In this document: positions 17,117-26,506 of the stretch, piece by piece
Numbering within the stretch: position 1 is the first letter of the stretch
How the letters are laid out: each line of letters begins with the position of its first letter
From: Flavobacteriales bacterium
GTDB taxonomy: Bacteria; Bacteroidota; Bacteroidia; Flavobacteriales_E; Vicingaceae
Direction of reading: 5' to 3'
Assembly: GCA_015075325.1 (NCBI GenBank)
Contig: JABTUP010000020.1
Coordinates: forward strand, 1 to 58,719
DNA: 58,719 nt
Position numbers and translations under genes: made by a program
Notes under the pieces: model-generated
Databases searched by the model: none
The model's input: the letters and a program-made list of their open reading frames with translations, nothing else
Told to the model about the DNA's origin: nothing

Positions 17117-18823
17117 ATGAAAAAAACACTTTTAATTTTACTGCTGTACGCATCAGTAGCAACAACATCAGCCCAATTGGTGTATAACAATGGAGCTGCA
17201 ATTTATAGTCAACAAAACGCTTTAATCAAAGTAGAGGGTTCTATTCAAAATGATAATAACGGACTGGTTGACCATAACGGACTAATCATAGTTGATTCTT
17301 CTTACATTCAAAACAACAACGCCACCAGTCAAGGAAACGGAATTTATGAAGTTTACGTAAATTGGGATAATTCTGCAAATTTTATTCACGGTACTTCTCA
17401 CGTTAAGCTTACTGGAGGTAGTCAGTTAATTACAGGCTCTAATATTACAGATTTTTACGACTTGACCCTGCAAGGCCCTGGAGTAAAAACGCAAACCATT
17501 AACGCCGAAACTTCCAATATTTTAGACCTTAAAGCAAATGAACTAGCCACAAACGACAACGAAATGTTTGTATCTAATAATAGTACTTCTGCTATTATCT
17601 ACGATAATACTTTTAATAGTGAGGGCTTTGTTAGTTCAACTGGTACTGGAAGATTAACTAGAGCTACCAACCAATCTAATGAGTACGTTTACCCTTTAGG
17701 ATCAAACGTAGGAACTCGCCGTTTTCGTGCAATCTATATTACTCCTAATTCTACTGCTCAAAATCAGTATTCTGCCATTTTAAACAATTATAATGCTACT
17801 ACTGATGCGTATCAAACTTCATCACTTGATACCAACTTATGCACAGTTAACGATTTGTTTTACCACAAAATTGAGCGTAAAAGCGGTGTTTCTGCTGCTG
17901 CAATTAAAGTTTCATACATCAATGGAGTAGATGGCTCTTGGAGTTCAACAGCTAATTGGAACAATGCTATTTGGAACAACAACAACCTAAACCAACAAAA
18001 TACTGGAAATTATTATAACATCGAAAACATTAATTATGACTTTGATTTCGCCCCAATTATTTTGGGCCAAATCAAACCAAATGCTCCAGTAATTTTAAGC
18101 GATTCAGCGATATGTTCTACAGAAACCAATGCAATTTATGAAGTAACAAGTGTTGGCAATTACTCTTACAATTGGTCAGCTCCAGGTGGAACAATTACTT
18201 CTGGTCAAGGAACAAACCAAATTAACGTGAATTGGAACGGTAATACCACAGGTATTGTCGAAGTAATTATTACTGACCCCCTAACTTCTTGTTCTTCGAA
18301 TAACGGAACATTTACGACTAATTTTTACCCTAATCCTATTGCAGGAATTTCAGCTTCTTATCCTAATCTTTATCCTGGAACAATCATTAACCTAAACGAC
18401 AGCTCTACTGGAGAAGTCGCTTGGAATTGGGATTTTGGAAATACATACAACAGTACAAACGAAAACACTCAAACAGTATATAACAGTCCTGGAACATATC
18501 TAATTACATTGGTAGTCGAAAACGAATTTGGTTGTTTAGATTCGACAACTTATGAATTAACCGTTGGTGGAAAAGTAGTTATACCAAATGTATTTACTCC
18601 AAACAACGACGGCTCTAACGATTATTTTGAAATTCTTGGGCTAGAAAAATACAACATCGTTATTCTTAACCGTTGGGGTCAAACACTCTTTACTGGAAAT
18701 GAAAATACCACGTTTTGGGACGGCACAACACCTTCAGGGGAAAATGTTCCTGAAGGTACTTACTTCTTTGTCTTAACTGCCGATAACCTTGAGGAAAAAG
18801 GGGCATTAACTTTATTTAGATAA
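17117..18823 (+). CDS. Exported protein with PKD domain and T9SS type B (CHU_C) sorting domain
   Basis: A 568-aa exported protein: signal peptide (1-19, TTSAQ), a long beta-rich N/T/S-rich region, a PKD-like domain (about 400-480, with WNWDFGN) and a C-terminal gliding-motility-type domain (about 485-568) with VFTPNNDGSNDYF, ILNRWGQTLF and VPEGTYFFVL. That C-terminus is the type B signal of the type IX secretion system, so the protein should be surface-attached in hosts with T9SS. The stop codon of the upstream gene lies within its CCCCTAAACAC leader (17098-17108). Confidence 0.9.
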   Translation: MKKTLLILLLYASVATTSAQLVYNNGAAIYSQQNALIKVEGSIQNDNNGLVDHNGLIIVDSSYIQNNNATSQGNGIYEVYVNWDNSANFIHGTSHVKLTGGSQLITGSNITDFYDLTLQGPGVKTQTINAETSNILDLKANELATNDNEMFVSNNSTSAIIYDNTFNSEGFVSSTGTGRLTRATNQSNEYVYPLGSNVGTRRFRAIYITPNSTAQNQYSAILNNYNATTDAYQTSSLDTNLCTVNDLFYHKIERKSGVSAAAIKVSYINGVDGSWSSTANWNNAIWNNNNLNQQNTGNYYNIENINYDFDFAPIILGQIKPNAPVILSDSAICSTETNAIYEVTSVGNYSYNWSAPGGTITSGQGTNQINVNWNGNTTGIVEVIITDPLTSCSSNNGTFTTNFYPNPIAGISASYPNLYPGTIINLNDSSTGEVAWNWDFGNTYNSTNENTQTVYNSPGTYLITLVVENEFGCLDSTTYELTVGGKVVIPNVFTPNNDGSNDYFEILGLEKYNIVILNRWGQTLFTGNENTTFWDGTTPSGENVPEGTYFFVLTADNLEEKGALTLFR

Positions 18824-18841
18824 TCTTAAAACTATTCTCAA

Positions 18842-20041
18842 ATGAAAATTTTAAAATATATAGCACTTTTAATAAGCGTATTTGTTTCAGGGATAGTTTC
18901 TTCCCAAAATATTAGCCTTAATACTGGAATGTACCACTATAAAGGAGATTTACAACCAACCACTAAAGTAAATTCAGTTTCTAACTGGCTTTGGGGTTAT
19001 GGTCTTTCTGTCGGCAAACAATTTAATAACGGTTTAGAAATTAATGTAGCTTTTGACTTATTTAAAGTCGGTTTAAATGAGGTTAAGCTCGATAGCAATA
19101 AAAACTTCCGTTCTGATATTAAAAGCTTTTCAGGAAGCTTTATTTACCATTTAAACTTAAGGAAAGCGACTAAGCTAACCCCTTACGTTGGTTTAGGTTT
19201 TGGAACTATTCTTTTTTCAGGTTCAAGTGATTTACAGGACCGAAACGGTGAAACTTATTTTTACTGGAGTGATGGCTCGATTCGAAACGAAGTTGAATCT
19301 TACGAAAATACGTTTACTTCAAAAAAACTCAAACGTGATTATAACTTTGAAACAAAAACTACTGAAGGAAACGCTCTATTGGTAAAAGCCATTTTAGGTG
19401 TTGATTTTAAAACTGGTAATAAAACAGCTTTTGGAATAAACGCAGCTTACAATTATACTATGACTGATGAACTGGATAACATTTCTTCAGGTGGTAAAGA
19501 TGCTTACATCTATGCAGGGGTTTCTTTTAAATATTTCTTTGATAAAAGAACTGCACTCCAGGAAAAAAACAAACCATATAAAGGTGTGGATTACAACGAA
19601 ATACGTTATGGCGATGTTGACCAGGATAAAGTAAAAGATTGGACTGACGAAGAACAAAATACACCCAAAAACGCAAAAGTTAAAGGTAATGGAAAAGCTG
19701 TTGATAGTGATAAAGACGGTGTGCCTGATTATGCTGATTTAGAACCAAACACACCTGACACCGCTTTTGCAGATGCTAACGGTATTGCTTTAACCGATGA
19801 ACAGTTTTATATTTATTACTTACTTTATATCGGAGATATTTATCCAGTATCTGAATTTTACGTAAAAAACTTTCACAAAATCCCTGCAAAATATCGTGAT
19901 GAAATTGGACGAATGGCACTAATAGAAACACATAAAGGAGAATTTAAAACCAATGAAGAAGCGATAAAACAAGAACTAAATACTTTACGTATCAAAATGG
20001 ATAACGAAAAGGAGATTAAAACCTTTAAAGGTGGTATGTAA
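18842..20041 (+). CDS. Outer-membrane beta-barrel with thrombospondin-3-like calcium motif
   Basis: A 399-aa exported protein: signal peptide (1-21, VSSQ), an OmpA-like barrel region (about 22-235, with PYVGLGFG and YIYAGVSFKYFF), then a DxDxDG calcium motif (DSDKDGVPDYADLEPNTPD, about 288-306) and a C-terminal helical part. OmpA proteins usually carry a peptidoglycan-binding domain after such a motif; here it is replaced by about 90 residues I do not recognise. Genes of T9SS type B substrates often sit beside an outer-membrane partner, which fits. Confidence 0.75.
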   Translation: MKILKYIALLISVFVSGIVSSQNISLNTGMYHYKGDLQPTTKVNSVSNWLWGYGLSVGKQFNNGLEINVAFDLFKVGLNEVKLDSNKNFRSDIKSFSGSFIYHLNLRKATKLTPYVGLGFGTILFSGSSDLQDRNGETYFYWSDGSIRNEVESYENTFTSKKLKRDYNFETKTTEGNALLVKAILGVDFKTGNKTAFGINAAYNYTMTDELDNISSGGKDAYIYAGVSFKYFFDKRTALQEKNKPYKGVDYNEIRYGDVDQDKVKDWTDEEQNTPKNAKVKGNGKAVDSDKDGVPDYADLEPNTPDTAFADANGIALTDEQFYIYYLLYIGDIYPVSEFYVKNFHKIPAKYRDEIGRMALIETHKGEFKTNEEAIKQELNTLRIKMDNEKEIKTFKGGM

Positions 20042-20068
20042 TTATTTGAAATTTTACAAAAAGTAGCT

Positions 20069-20251
20069 ATGGAAGTTGTATTTCAAAGTAAAATTGAAAG
20101 TAATAAAAAGCAACAGGAAGACTTTTTAAGACTTGCTCCTATGGAAAGATTTTATAGGTTTTTAAAGTTATCTGAAATAAGTATTAAGTTGTTTCCAATT
20201 AAAAATAATAAACAAAAATCAAATAATTTTATTATTATCATTAAGGAATAA
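20069..20251 (+). CDS. Small partner protein of the adjoining nucleotidyltransferase
   Basis: A 60-aa basic protein with a helical centre (SNKKQQEDFLRLAPMERFYRFL). It ends three bases before the nucleotidyltransferase gene. Small proteins with this 'LAPMERFYRFL'-like core often precede such transferases in Bacteroidetes. I infer an antitoxin-like partner; no function is proven. Confidence 0.5.
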   Translation: MEVVFQSKIESNKKQQEDFLRLAPMERFYRFLKLSEISIKLFPIKNNKQKSNNFIIIIKE

Positions 20252-20254
20252 TTT

Positions 20255-20755
20255 ATGAAAAATAATTGGGAAGATAAAATTGATTCTTTTATAGAGTTAT
20301 CTAATAAGTATAATGTTCGTATGATTATGGTGGGCGGTGGAGCTGTTAATTTTCATGGTTATCAACGTCATTCTGCTGATGTAGATTTTTGGATAGATAC
20401 TTCAGAGGATAATATGAATAATCTTGTACGTGTTTTTCAAGATTTAGGATATGAAATAAAAGACTTTCCTGATGAAGTTAAAGCACAAAAACAAAATATT
20501 TCGGTTAAATTCTCTCCTATTGATTTAGATTTAGAATTAATTACTAAATTTTCAGTAAATAAAACTTTTAATGAAGCCTATAATGAAGCGGAAGAGCAAA
20601 TAATTAAAGGTAGTAGAGTTCTAAAATGGAAAGTTCTATCATTTGATGATTTAATTACTAGCAAAATTAAATCTGGTAGATATAAAGATTTATTAGATGT
20701 ACAGCAATTGAAAGAATTAAAAGACAAGTCAAAGAATAAAGGAATGTCTATGTAG
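20255..20755 (+). CDS. Nucleotidyltransferase-fold protein, possible toxin
   Basis: A 166-aa protein with the nucleotidyltransferase signature GGGAVNFHG followed by SADVDFWID (about residues 28-49), the GG...DxD layout of polymerase-beta-type transferases. AbiEii/MNT toxins and their relatives use this fold to modify RNA or proteins. It pairs with the 60-aa gene upstream and sits inside the transfer operon. Whether it is a toxin is inferred. Confidence 0.7.
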   Translation: MKNNWEDKIDSFIELSNKYNVRMIMVGGGAVNFHGYQRHSADVDFWIDTSEDNMNNLVRVFQDLGYEIKDFPDEVKAQKQNISVKFSPIDLDLELITKFSVNKTFNEAYNEAEEQIIKGSRVLKWKVLSFDDLITSKIKSGRYKDLLDVQQLKELKDKSKNKGMSM

Positions 20756-20778
20756 TTAACGGTTTTACAGCTAATTTT

Positions 20779-21516
20779 ATGAACTTATTATTATCTATAA
20801 CAACTTCATTGCTTCAAATGTACTATAGTGATTTGTCTAGTTACAAATCATTTGACAACATTAAACAAGCTTATGTATTAATTGAATCTGATACCAGTAA
20901 AACGATTAATCAGCTCAACATATACATTCCTTCCATTTCTCCAATAAACCCTCTTAAACAAACTCGTATAAGCTCTGAATTTGGTTTTCGTTACCACCCT
21001 ATACAACATAAAAACATTTTTCATCAAGGAATTGATATTGCAGCAAAGTATGGTACTCCAGTACACTCAACAGCAGCAGGAATTGTAGGAAAAATCCAAG
21101 CTTCAGAAGATGGGTACGGTAAACAAATTATAGTTACCCATGAATTTGGTTTACAAACGCAATACGCCCATCTACATACTATTATGGTCGAGGAAAATCA
21201 ATACATTTTCAAAGGAGAGGTAATAGGGTTTGTTGGTTCTACTGGTTCTTCAACTGGCTCACATTTACATTATGAAGTAATAAAGAACAATAAAAAGATA
21301 GATCCTTTTCCTTTTTGTTCTTTATACACCTTTGATAAAAATCAAAAGGATTATTACGAAAATGAAAATATCGATTTTATCAGGGAAATTGAAAGCCAAA
21401 TTGATAGTGTGGTTTACGGCAAAAAAAATGAACCAGTTCAACTTCCTGAAGCTCCTGTGGAAAAACCAAAGGCAAGAAGAAGAACTGGTTCAGAAAACCT
21501 AGGTACTTTTAATTAA
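20779..21516 (+). CDS. M23/LytM peptidoglycan endopeptidase
   Basis: A 245-aa protein with the M23 zinc site: HQGIDIA at about residues 82-88 and HLHYE at about 161-165, within an ISSEFGFRYHP start and TPVHSTAAG fold. The C-terminus is basic and proline-rich. Cell-wall hydrolases open the murein for the transfer channel. It is the last gene of the plus-strand operon, at the convergence with minus-strand genes. Confidence 0.9.
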   Translation: MNLLLSITTSLLQMYYSDLSSYKSFDNIKQAYVLIESDTSKTINQLNIYIPSISPINPLKQTRISSEFGFRYHPIQHKNIFHQGIDIAAKYGTPVHSTAAGIVGKIQASEDGYGKQIIVTHEFGLQTQYAHLHTIMVEENQYIFKGEVIGFVGSTGSSTGSHLHYEVIKNNKKIDPFPFCSLYTFDKNQKDYYENENIDFIREIESQIDSVVYGKKNEPVQLPEAPVEKPKARRRTGSENLGTFN

Positions 21517-21867
21517 TTAACCTGGAAAAAAAATGTTTACAAAAGACATTACTCTAATCTTTACAGTTTGATACATATTAGCAGCCAAATTTTTATTGAT
21601 AATTTGGTAAATCATTCTTCTGCCGTTGTCATTATTCTTGAATAAAATTTCATTATCCAAAAATTCTTTTGCTGTTTCTCCTAATGATTTGATATTTTTA
21701 GAAATCATGTCAATTAATGGATTGTGTTTCCAGTAAATTGCTAAAGAGAGCTTATCATCTAAATAATCATGTAATGCTTCCCAATTATTTTCTGATTTAT
21801 ATTTTTCTATGTTGTGAGCTATCTTTGTCATTTCAACTTGATAGTCTTGTATTCTTAAACTTTCCAT
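21517..21867 (-). CDS. Hypothetical protein
   Basis: A 116-aa mostly helical protein with no recognised motif. It starts five bases after the stop of the gene at 21872-22738 and is probably cotranscribed. Its stop meets the end of the transfer operon. Confidence 0.55.
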   Translation of the reverse strand: MESLRIQDYQVEMTKIAHNIEKYKSENNWEALHDYLDDKLSLAIYWKHNPLIDMISKNIKSLGETAKEFLDNEILFKNNDNGRRMIYQIINKNLAANMYQTVKIRVMSFVNIFFPG

Positions 21868-21871
21868 GTGC

Positions 21872-22738
21872 TTATATATTTAGTCCGTTATTTTTGTCCT
21901 TAGTAATTGATTTTTCTTGTGAGTTGGTGCTTTTTATTTCATCACTTTTATAAAGCTCTTTTGAAGCTTCTTTTTTTAATGATGCCATAACAGCTACTTT
22001 CTTACCTTCATCAATGGTTGTCGAGCTGCTGATTTGATTAATTAACCCTTCACTTGGTTTGTAACCTAAAACGACCATGTTGTTTAGGTTTTTAAAGTTG
22101 TTTTGGTTAATTTGCATTATCGCTACCTTATCATTTAAGACTTGAAAATCTTTTGTTGCCTCTTTTAAACCGTTGATATTTTCTAAAGGAATTTGTTTAG
22201 GGTAATCGTTTACAAAATGATTAAGTTTCATTTTGTTAAAATCATCAAGCTTTGCTACCACATCAGGATTATGAAACAAAGTTTTTTCAACTTGTCTTGT
22301 TTTATCTAAAATAGAGTTAATAATTCCTTTAGCTTCAGTAAAACTATTTTTTTCGTTACCTTGAATGGGTACAAAGGTTTTTAAATCCCAATTCAATTGT
22401 TGCTTACGAAAAACACCTTGCTTAAAATTCACTTTGATTTTATTATCAATCGAAACTTTACCTGAAGCAATTTCTGTTTCTCCAGTATTTGAAACCCTCA
22501 TGTAATTACATTGCTTCACGCCTACGCTTTCCATAATGGTTTTTACTCTTGCACTTGGCAAATGGCTTACATGATCAAAGGACAAATAGAGCTTATTTTC
22601 CTTTTCATTGACGTAATGGGAACTTAACCCACTTAGTACTGAATTGTCAAGGAGATTGTCAAATACTTTGTTGATTTTTTCTGAATCCAAACTATCGAGT
22701 TTGAGTTCAACTACATGACTGTAATCGTTTAACTTCAT
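21872..22738 (-). CDS. Plasmid protein of unknown function, paralogue of the 28.5-30.0 kb gene
   Basis: A 288-aa soluble protein. Residues about 25-100 (SVLSGLSSHYVNEKENKLYLSF, IMESVGVKQCNYMR) align with residues about 165-240 of the protein at 28517-29995, and the likeness runs on through the 'FHNPDVVAKLDDF' and 'LGYKPSEGLINQI' parts. The final module (about 208-262) is also in the protein at 943-2034. It has a leader CCCTAAACA (22755-22763) and a -7 box (22768-22775). Function is unknown. Confidence 0.7.
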   Translation of the reverse strand: MKLNDYSHVVELKLDSLDSEKINKVFDNLLDNSVLSGLSSHYVNEKENKLYLSFDHVSHLPSARVKTIMESVGVKQCNYMRVSNTGETEIASGKVSIDNKIKVNFKQGVFRKQQLNWDLKTFVPIQGNEKNSFTEAKGIINSILDKTRQVEKTLFHNPDVVAKLDDFNKMKLNHFVNDYPKQIPLENINGLKEATKDFQVLNDKVAIMQINQNNFKNLNNMVVLGYKPSEGLINQISSSTTIDEGKKVAVMASLKKEASKELYKSDEIKSTNSQEKSITKDKNNGLNI

Positions 22739-22767
22739 AATAATTTATTTTAAATGTTTAGGGACTC

Positions 22768-22775
22768 CAAAGATA
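22768..22775 (-). promoter_or_regulatory. -7 box TATCTTTG for the 22738 gene
   Basis: TATCTTTG on the minus strand is an exact TAnnTTTG match 29 bp before the start codon. The leader CCCTAAACA lies between the box and the start. Confidence 0.6.
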
Positions 22776-22895
22776 ACTAAAATAAAAATTAAAGTTCACA
22801 AATTAATCTTAATTTCGCATTGAATACTTTTCGAGGCTACTTTCAGAGTAGCTTAATTAGTCTTACTTTGTAATATTAACGAAAGTGTTTAGGGT

Positions 22896-22926
22896 GGGGC
22901 TACTTTCGGGTAGCCCCTATTTTTTC
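22896..22926. terminator. Hairpin directly after topB
   Basis: GGGGCTAC and GTAGCCCC (22896-22903, 22910-22917) form an 8-bp stem with loop TTTCGG. The T tract follows on the plus strand, although both flanking genes are on the minus strand, where the hairpin comes directly after the topB stop. An orphan CCCTAAACAC leader (minus strand, 22885-22894) abuts it. Confidence 0.7.
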
Positions 22927-22927
22927 C

Positions 22928-25237
22928 CTAAAATTTGAAATCCACACCTGAAAAATCTTCTTTCAATTTTAAAACAGCATTAAAAGACTTTCCTTTTGTT
23001 GATTTAAACCCTCCTATCTTCTTTGTAGTGCCATTTTCTAATAAAAGGTATATATCTTTATCTGTAATAGATTTTTGAGCTATTACACGCCAAATTACGA
23101 AGTTGCAACCATCAGAGCAACAAAACGCTCCTTTAGGTTTAAGTTGTACAGTTTTGTTTTTACATTTAGGACAAGTTCTTTTTAGTGATTCATCGTTGTT
23201 TGCTGCTACAAAATCAAAAATTACTTCAAAAGCTTCATTAAATTTTAGTGGAGCATCAAATTTAACTTGGTCTTTGTTTTTAAAACCCTTAATAGTATCT
23301 GTTTTTCCTTTTTGGATTAGGTCTAACAAATGTTGTTCGGATATGTTACGATTAAACATTTTTTGAAAGAGTTTAAATCCGCAGCTTTCCTGGCAAAAAT
23401 AACCGTAAGAATTTTTGGTTAGTAGATGATTTTTACACTTCGGACACTCGTATTGTGCTGTTTTAATATGCTCTTTAAAAGTTGTTGATTTTCCTTCAGC
23501 TTCAGCTACGATTTGAGTTACAAAAGTGTTGATTTCTTTTAAAAACATTCCTCCATCGTAGTTTCCTTTTTCCATTTGTGCCAATTTGTACTCCCACTCT
23601 CCAGTTAGTTCAGGAGAACTTACTTTAGTATCAACCATAGCGATTAATTCCCTGCCTTTTTGAGTGCTAATAATGGATTTACCTTTTTCAAAAATATACT
23701 CCCTCTTTTTAAGGGTTTCAATAATTGAAGCTCTTGTCGCTGCCGTTCCTAGTCCTTTTTCTTTCATCGCTTGTTTGAGTTCTTCATCTTCAATGCTTTT
23801 TCCTGCTAGTCCCATCGCTCCAAGTAATGTTGCTTCGGTATAATACGTTGGTTTAGTTACTTCCTTTTTTACAACCTCTAAAGATGTGATGGGAGCTGTT
23901 TCATTTTCTTTTAGATCTATTGCTAAAATTTGTTCTTCATCTTCGGTAGTATTTTTAAGAAGTTGTTTAAATCCTTTTTCTTTCTCCTTTTTTACTGAAG
24001 CTTTAAATTGGTGTCCTACTACATCAATAACAAGCTGCGTTAAATCATACACATAGGTTTTTCCAAAAGCTGTTACAAACCTTGATTTTATCAGTTCATA
24101 CAACTTTTCTTCATTTCCTGTAAGTCCTTGAGGTAATAATCCTGTTGGAATAATAGCGTAATGGTCGGTAACTTTTTTAGAATTAAAAAAAGCCATTTTT
24201 TCATTTTTAGTTTTTAGGTGTTGTCGAGTGGAGCTGTCGGTCAACTTGTAAAGTATTTCAAAAGCTTCATCAAGCATGGTTTCGGGTAAAAACTCGGAAT
24301 CGGTTCTAGGATAGGTAACATACTTTTTTTCATAAAGTTTTTGTGTTAACTCTAAAGTTTCTGAAGCTTTGAATCCAAGTTGAACATTTGCAGCTTTTTG
24401 TAGTTCTGCTAAGTCAAAAGGTTTCGGTGGGTTGACTTTTTTTTCTTCTTTAATTTGAGAAATAAGCACTCCGTTTTGTCCTGTACAAGTTGATTTTATC
24501 GATTCTAAATTTTCGGTCCTATCAAATTTATTTTCATCATCTTTAAAGTAAGTAAAAGTAATATTCTTCCAATCAGCCTGTAATTGATGGTAAAACTTAT
24601 TTTTCCAGTTTTCCACCTCATTATCACGCCCAACAATTAAAGCAAGTGTTGGAGTTTGAACTCTTCCAACAGACAATCCCCTAACTCCAGTTGCTAATGA
24701 ATACGCTCTAGTTGAATTTAGACCAACGAGCCAATCGCCAATTGAACGACAAAGAGCAGCTCGGTATAAATTTTCATAATCGCTTCCTGATTTTAAATTA
24801 CTCCAGGCTTTTTTCATGTCCTCGAAAACAAAAGAATTTACCCATAATCGTTTTAGTATTTTCTTTTCGTTTTGCGACTTCTTCAGCACTAATCGAACAA
24901 TGAGTTCTCCTTCTCGTCCTGCATCGCCACCATTAACAACTAAATTCGCTTCAGTTATTAATTTTGCGAGAATTTGGTATTGTTTTTTTGTTCCAGGCAA
25001 CACTTGGTATTGCCATTTTTGAGGAATCATCGGTAAAGTTTCTTTCGTCCAATCTTTCCAACCGTAAGCATCGGGCATTTCAAGACCAACTAAATGACCT
25101 ACACACCATGAAATACACCAGTTTTTACCCTGTAAATAACCATCTTTTTTAACGAAAGATTCATTTTCGATTTTTTCCAATAATTCTTTATAAGCACCAA
25201 CGGCTACCGAGGGCTTTTCAGCTATCAATAAATTCAT
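22928..25237 (-). CDS. topB: Type IA DNA topoisomerase III
   Basis: A 769-aa topoisomerase III. The TOPRIM domain begins LIAEKPSVA (3-11) and has GGDAGREGELI (about 103-113). The active-site tyrosine is in YVTYPRTDSEF (about 305-315), with SVGRVQTPTLAL upstream. Two C4 zinc ribbons follow at about 590-612 and 695-717 (CPKCKN...C...C). Plasmid topoisomerases of this type help decatenate copies and process conjugating DNA. It ends 2 bp from a strong hairpin. Confidence 0.95.
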   Translation of the reverse strand: MNLLIAEKPSVAVGAYKELLEKIENESFVKKDGYLQGKNWCISWCVGHLVGLEMPDAYGWKDWTKETLPMIPQKWQYQVLPGTKKQYQILAKLITEANLVVNGGDAGREGELIVRLVLKKSQNEKKILKRLWVNSFVFEDMKKAWSNLKSGSDYENLYRAALCRSIGDWLVGLNSTRAYSLATGVRGLSVGRVQTPTLALIVGRDNEVENWKNKFYHQLQADWKNITFTYFKDDENKFDRTENLESIKSTCTGQNGVLISQIKEEKKVNPPKPFDLAELQKAANVQLGFKASETLELTQKLYEKKYVTYPRTDSEFLPETMLDEAFEILYKLTDSSTRQHLKTKNEKMAFFNSKKVTDHYAIIPTGLLPQGLTGNEEKLYELIKSRFVTAFGKTYVYDLTQLVIDVVGHQFKASVKKEKEKGFKQLLKNTTEDEEQILAIDLKENETAPITSLEVVKKEVTKPTYYTEATLLGAMGLAGKSIEDEELKQAMKEKGLGTAATRASIIETLKKREYIFEKGKSIISTQKGRELIAMVDTKVSSPELTGEWEYKLAQMEKGNYDGGMFLKEINTFVTQIVAEAEGKSTTFKEHIKTAQYECPKCKNHLLTKNSYGYFCQESCGFKLFQKMFNRNISEQHLLDLIQKGKTDTIKGFKNKDQVKFDAPLKFNEAFEVIFDFVAANNDESLKRTCPKCKNKTVQLKPKGAFCCSDGCNFVIWRVIAQKSITDKDIYLLLENGTTKKIGGFKSTKGKSFNAVLKLKEDFSGVDFKF

Positions 25238-25249
25238 TTTTGAAAGAGT

Positions 25250-25513
25250 TTATAAGTTTACAAAAACGCCTTTATTCTGATTAAAATTCTTACTTATGAT
25301 AGTACTGGTTAAACGAAGCAGTTCATCAATAGACTTTACCTTTCCTGAAGGTAAATAAGAATTGTAAATACATTTATTTCTTTTATTATCTTTTATAACA
25401 GTAATATAACCTTCTTCAAAGCTTGTTAAATAAGGTCTAAAGTGGATAAAAAACAACTCATGATGAAAAAATAAATGATTAGAATTAGGGTCTTTTTCTA
25501 ATTTTATTACCAT
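25250..25513 (-). CDS. Hypothetical protein
   Basis: An 87-aa protein with no recognised motif, lying 12 bp upstream of topB and likely cotranscribed with it. A terminator separates it from ssb. Confidence 0.5.
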   Translation of the reverse strand: MVIKLEKDPNSNHLFFHHELFFIHFRPYLTSFEEGYITVIKDNKRNKCIYNSYLPSGKVKSIDELLRLTSTIISKNFNQNKGVFVNL

Positions 25514-25529
25514 AAATATTAAATTAAAA

Positions 25530-25559
25530 AAAAGAGGAATAAACTATTATTCCTCTTTT
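25530..25559. terminator. Bidirectional intrinsic terminator between ssb and topB unit
   Basis: AAAAGAGGAATA (25530-25541) pairs perfectly with TATTCCTCTTTT (25548-25559), a 12-bp stem with a 6-base loop and A/T tracts on both sides. Confidence 0.9.
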
Positions 25560-25585
25560 AAATTTACCTAAATATCATTTATTAA

Positions 25586-25912
25586 TTACTGTTTTTTTTC
25601 TACTTTAGCAATAGAGAAACCGTGAACATAAGCTCTTTTATGTTTAGAGCCTTGTTTATCTTCAAACTCGTCGTATTTCAGTTTTCCTGAAACATTTACA
25701 AAATTACCTTTTTGAAATTTTGCAGCTTCTTCAGCAAATTTTCCATAAAATTTTGCGGTGTGCCAATCTGTTTGTTCCTTTTCGTTGCCTTCATGGTCTT
25801 TCCAAGTTTCTTTTGTAGCGATTGAAAGTTCAACAACAGTTAATTTGTCGTTTGGTTTTTTTAGCTCAACATCATTACCGATGTTACCGATGATTTCTAC
25901 TTTTGTACTCAT
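25586..25912 (-). CDS. ssb: Single-stranded DNA-binding protein
   Basis: A 108-aa OB-fold SSB with the family pattern VEIIGNIGNDVELK, LSIATKETW, EQTDWHTAKFYGKFAEEA, KGNFVNVSGKL. It lacks the acidic tail of chromosomal SSB, as small plasmid SSBs often do. It would coat single strands in replication and transfer. The leader CCCCTAAACAC is at 25921-25931. Confidence 0.93.
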   Translation of the reverse strand: MSTKVEIIGNIGNDVELKKPNDKLTVVELSIATKETWKDHEGNEKEQTDWHTAKFYGKFAEEAAKFQKGNFVNVSGKLKYDEFEDKQGSKHKRAYVHGFSIAKVEKKQ

Positions 25913-26335
25913 AATTTTTTGTGTTTAGGGGTTTTTAATTAAATTTCAGGTGCTAAAATACAAAAAAAATTATAGATACTAAGGTAATTAGTTATTTAAT
26001 TTAATAGTTAGGAAGATAAAAGCTCTACGAAGCTCTGTTTTTCAATAATTTTTTATTGTTTGCTTAAAATGTACTTAATGTAATTGTAAATAATTGCTTT
26101 TCAACACCTAACAAAATTAAAACAATAAATAGATACCATGCAGCCCAACGCTATTGCTGTGCTTTTATAAAAGTGTTTAGGGTTGATTTTTAAGCAGATA
26201 AACTCAATAATATTTAAAAAGGTACAAATTCCGCAAAAGAGGACGGATTCCGCAAAGCAAAAAGGGACAGATTCCGCAGCCTCACAATCATTTTTAATTG
26301 TATTTTTGAAAAAAACCTGCCAAAACGGCATTTTA

Positions 26336-26368
26336 GGTTTTTTTCCTAAAGCCGAATCCGAAGGATTC
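26336..26368 (-). repeat. Hairpin plus GGCTTTAGGAAAAAAACC motif in the origin
   Basis: On the minus strand a 6-bp arm palindrome (GAATCC...GGATTC, loop of three) is followed by GGCTTTAGGAAAAAAACC. The same composite recurs before accessory genes at 35.8, 37.2, 40.3 and 46.6 kb. Here it abuts a terminator-like hairpin (AAACCT/AGGTTT with GCC/GGC) and no gene start follows. Confidence 0.75.
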
Positions 26369-26506
26369 CGTAAAAAAATTCCTTATTAAACTCTTTTACT
26401 TAAGTTCTTTTAAATTTTTTTTACTTAAGATACTTTAAGAGGTGCTGAAAGTATTGAAAATAGGGGTTTTTATAATAACAACTACGGACAGATTCCGCAT
26501 GTAAAA

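Noticed and set aside
26101..26331. A 76-codon minus-strand frame over the iterons
   Set aside because: It consists of iteron sequence read through, with Cys/Phe-rich low-quality composition and a start in a terminator-like hairpin; I take it as chance.
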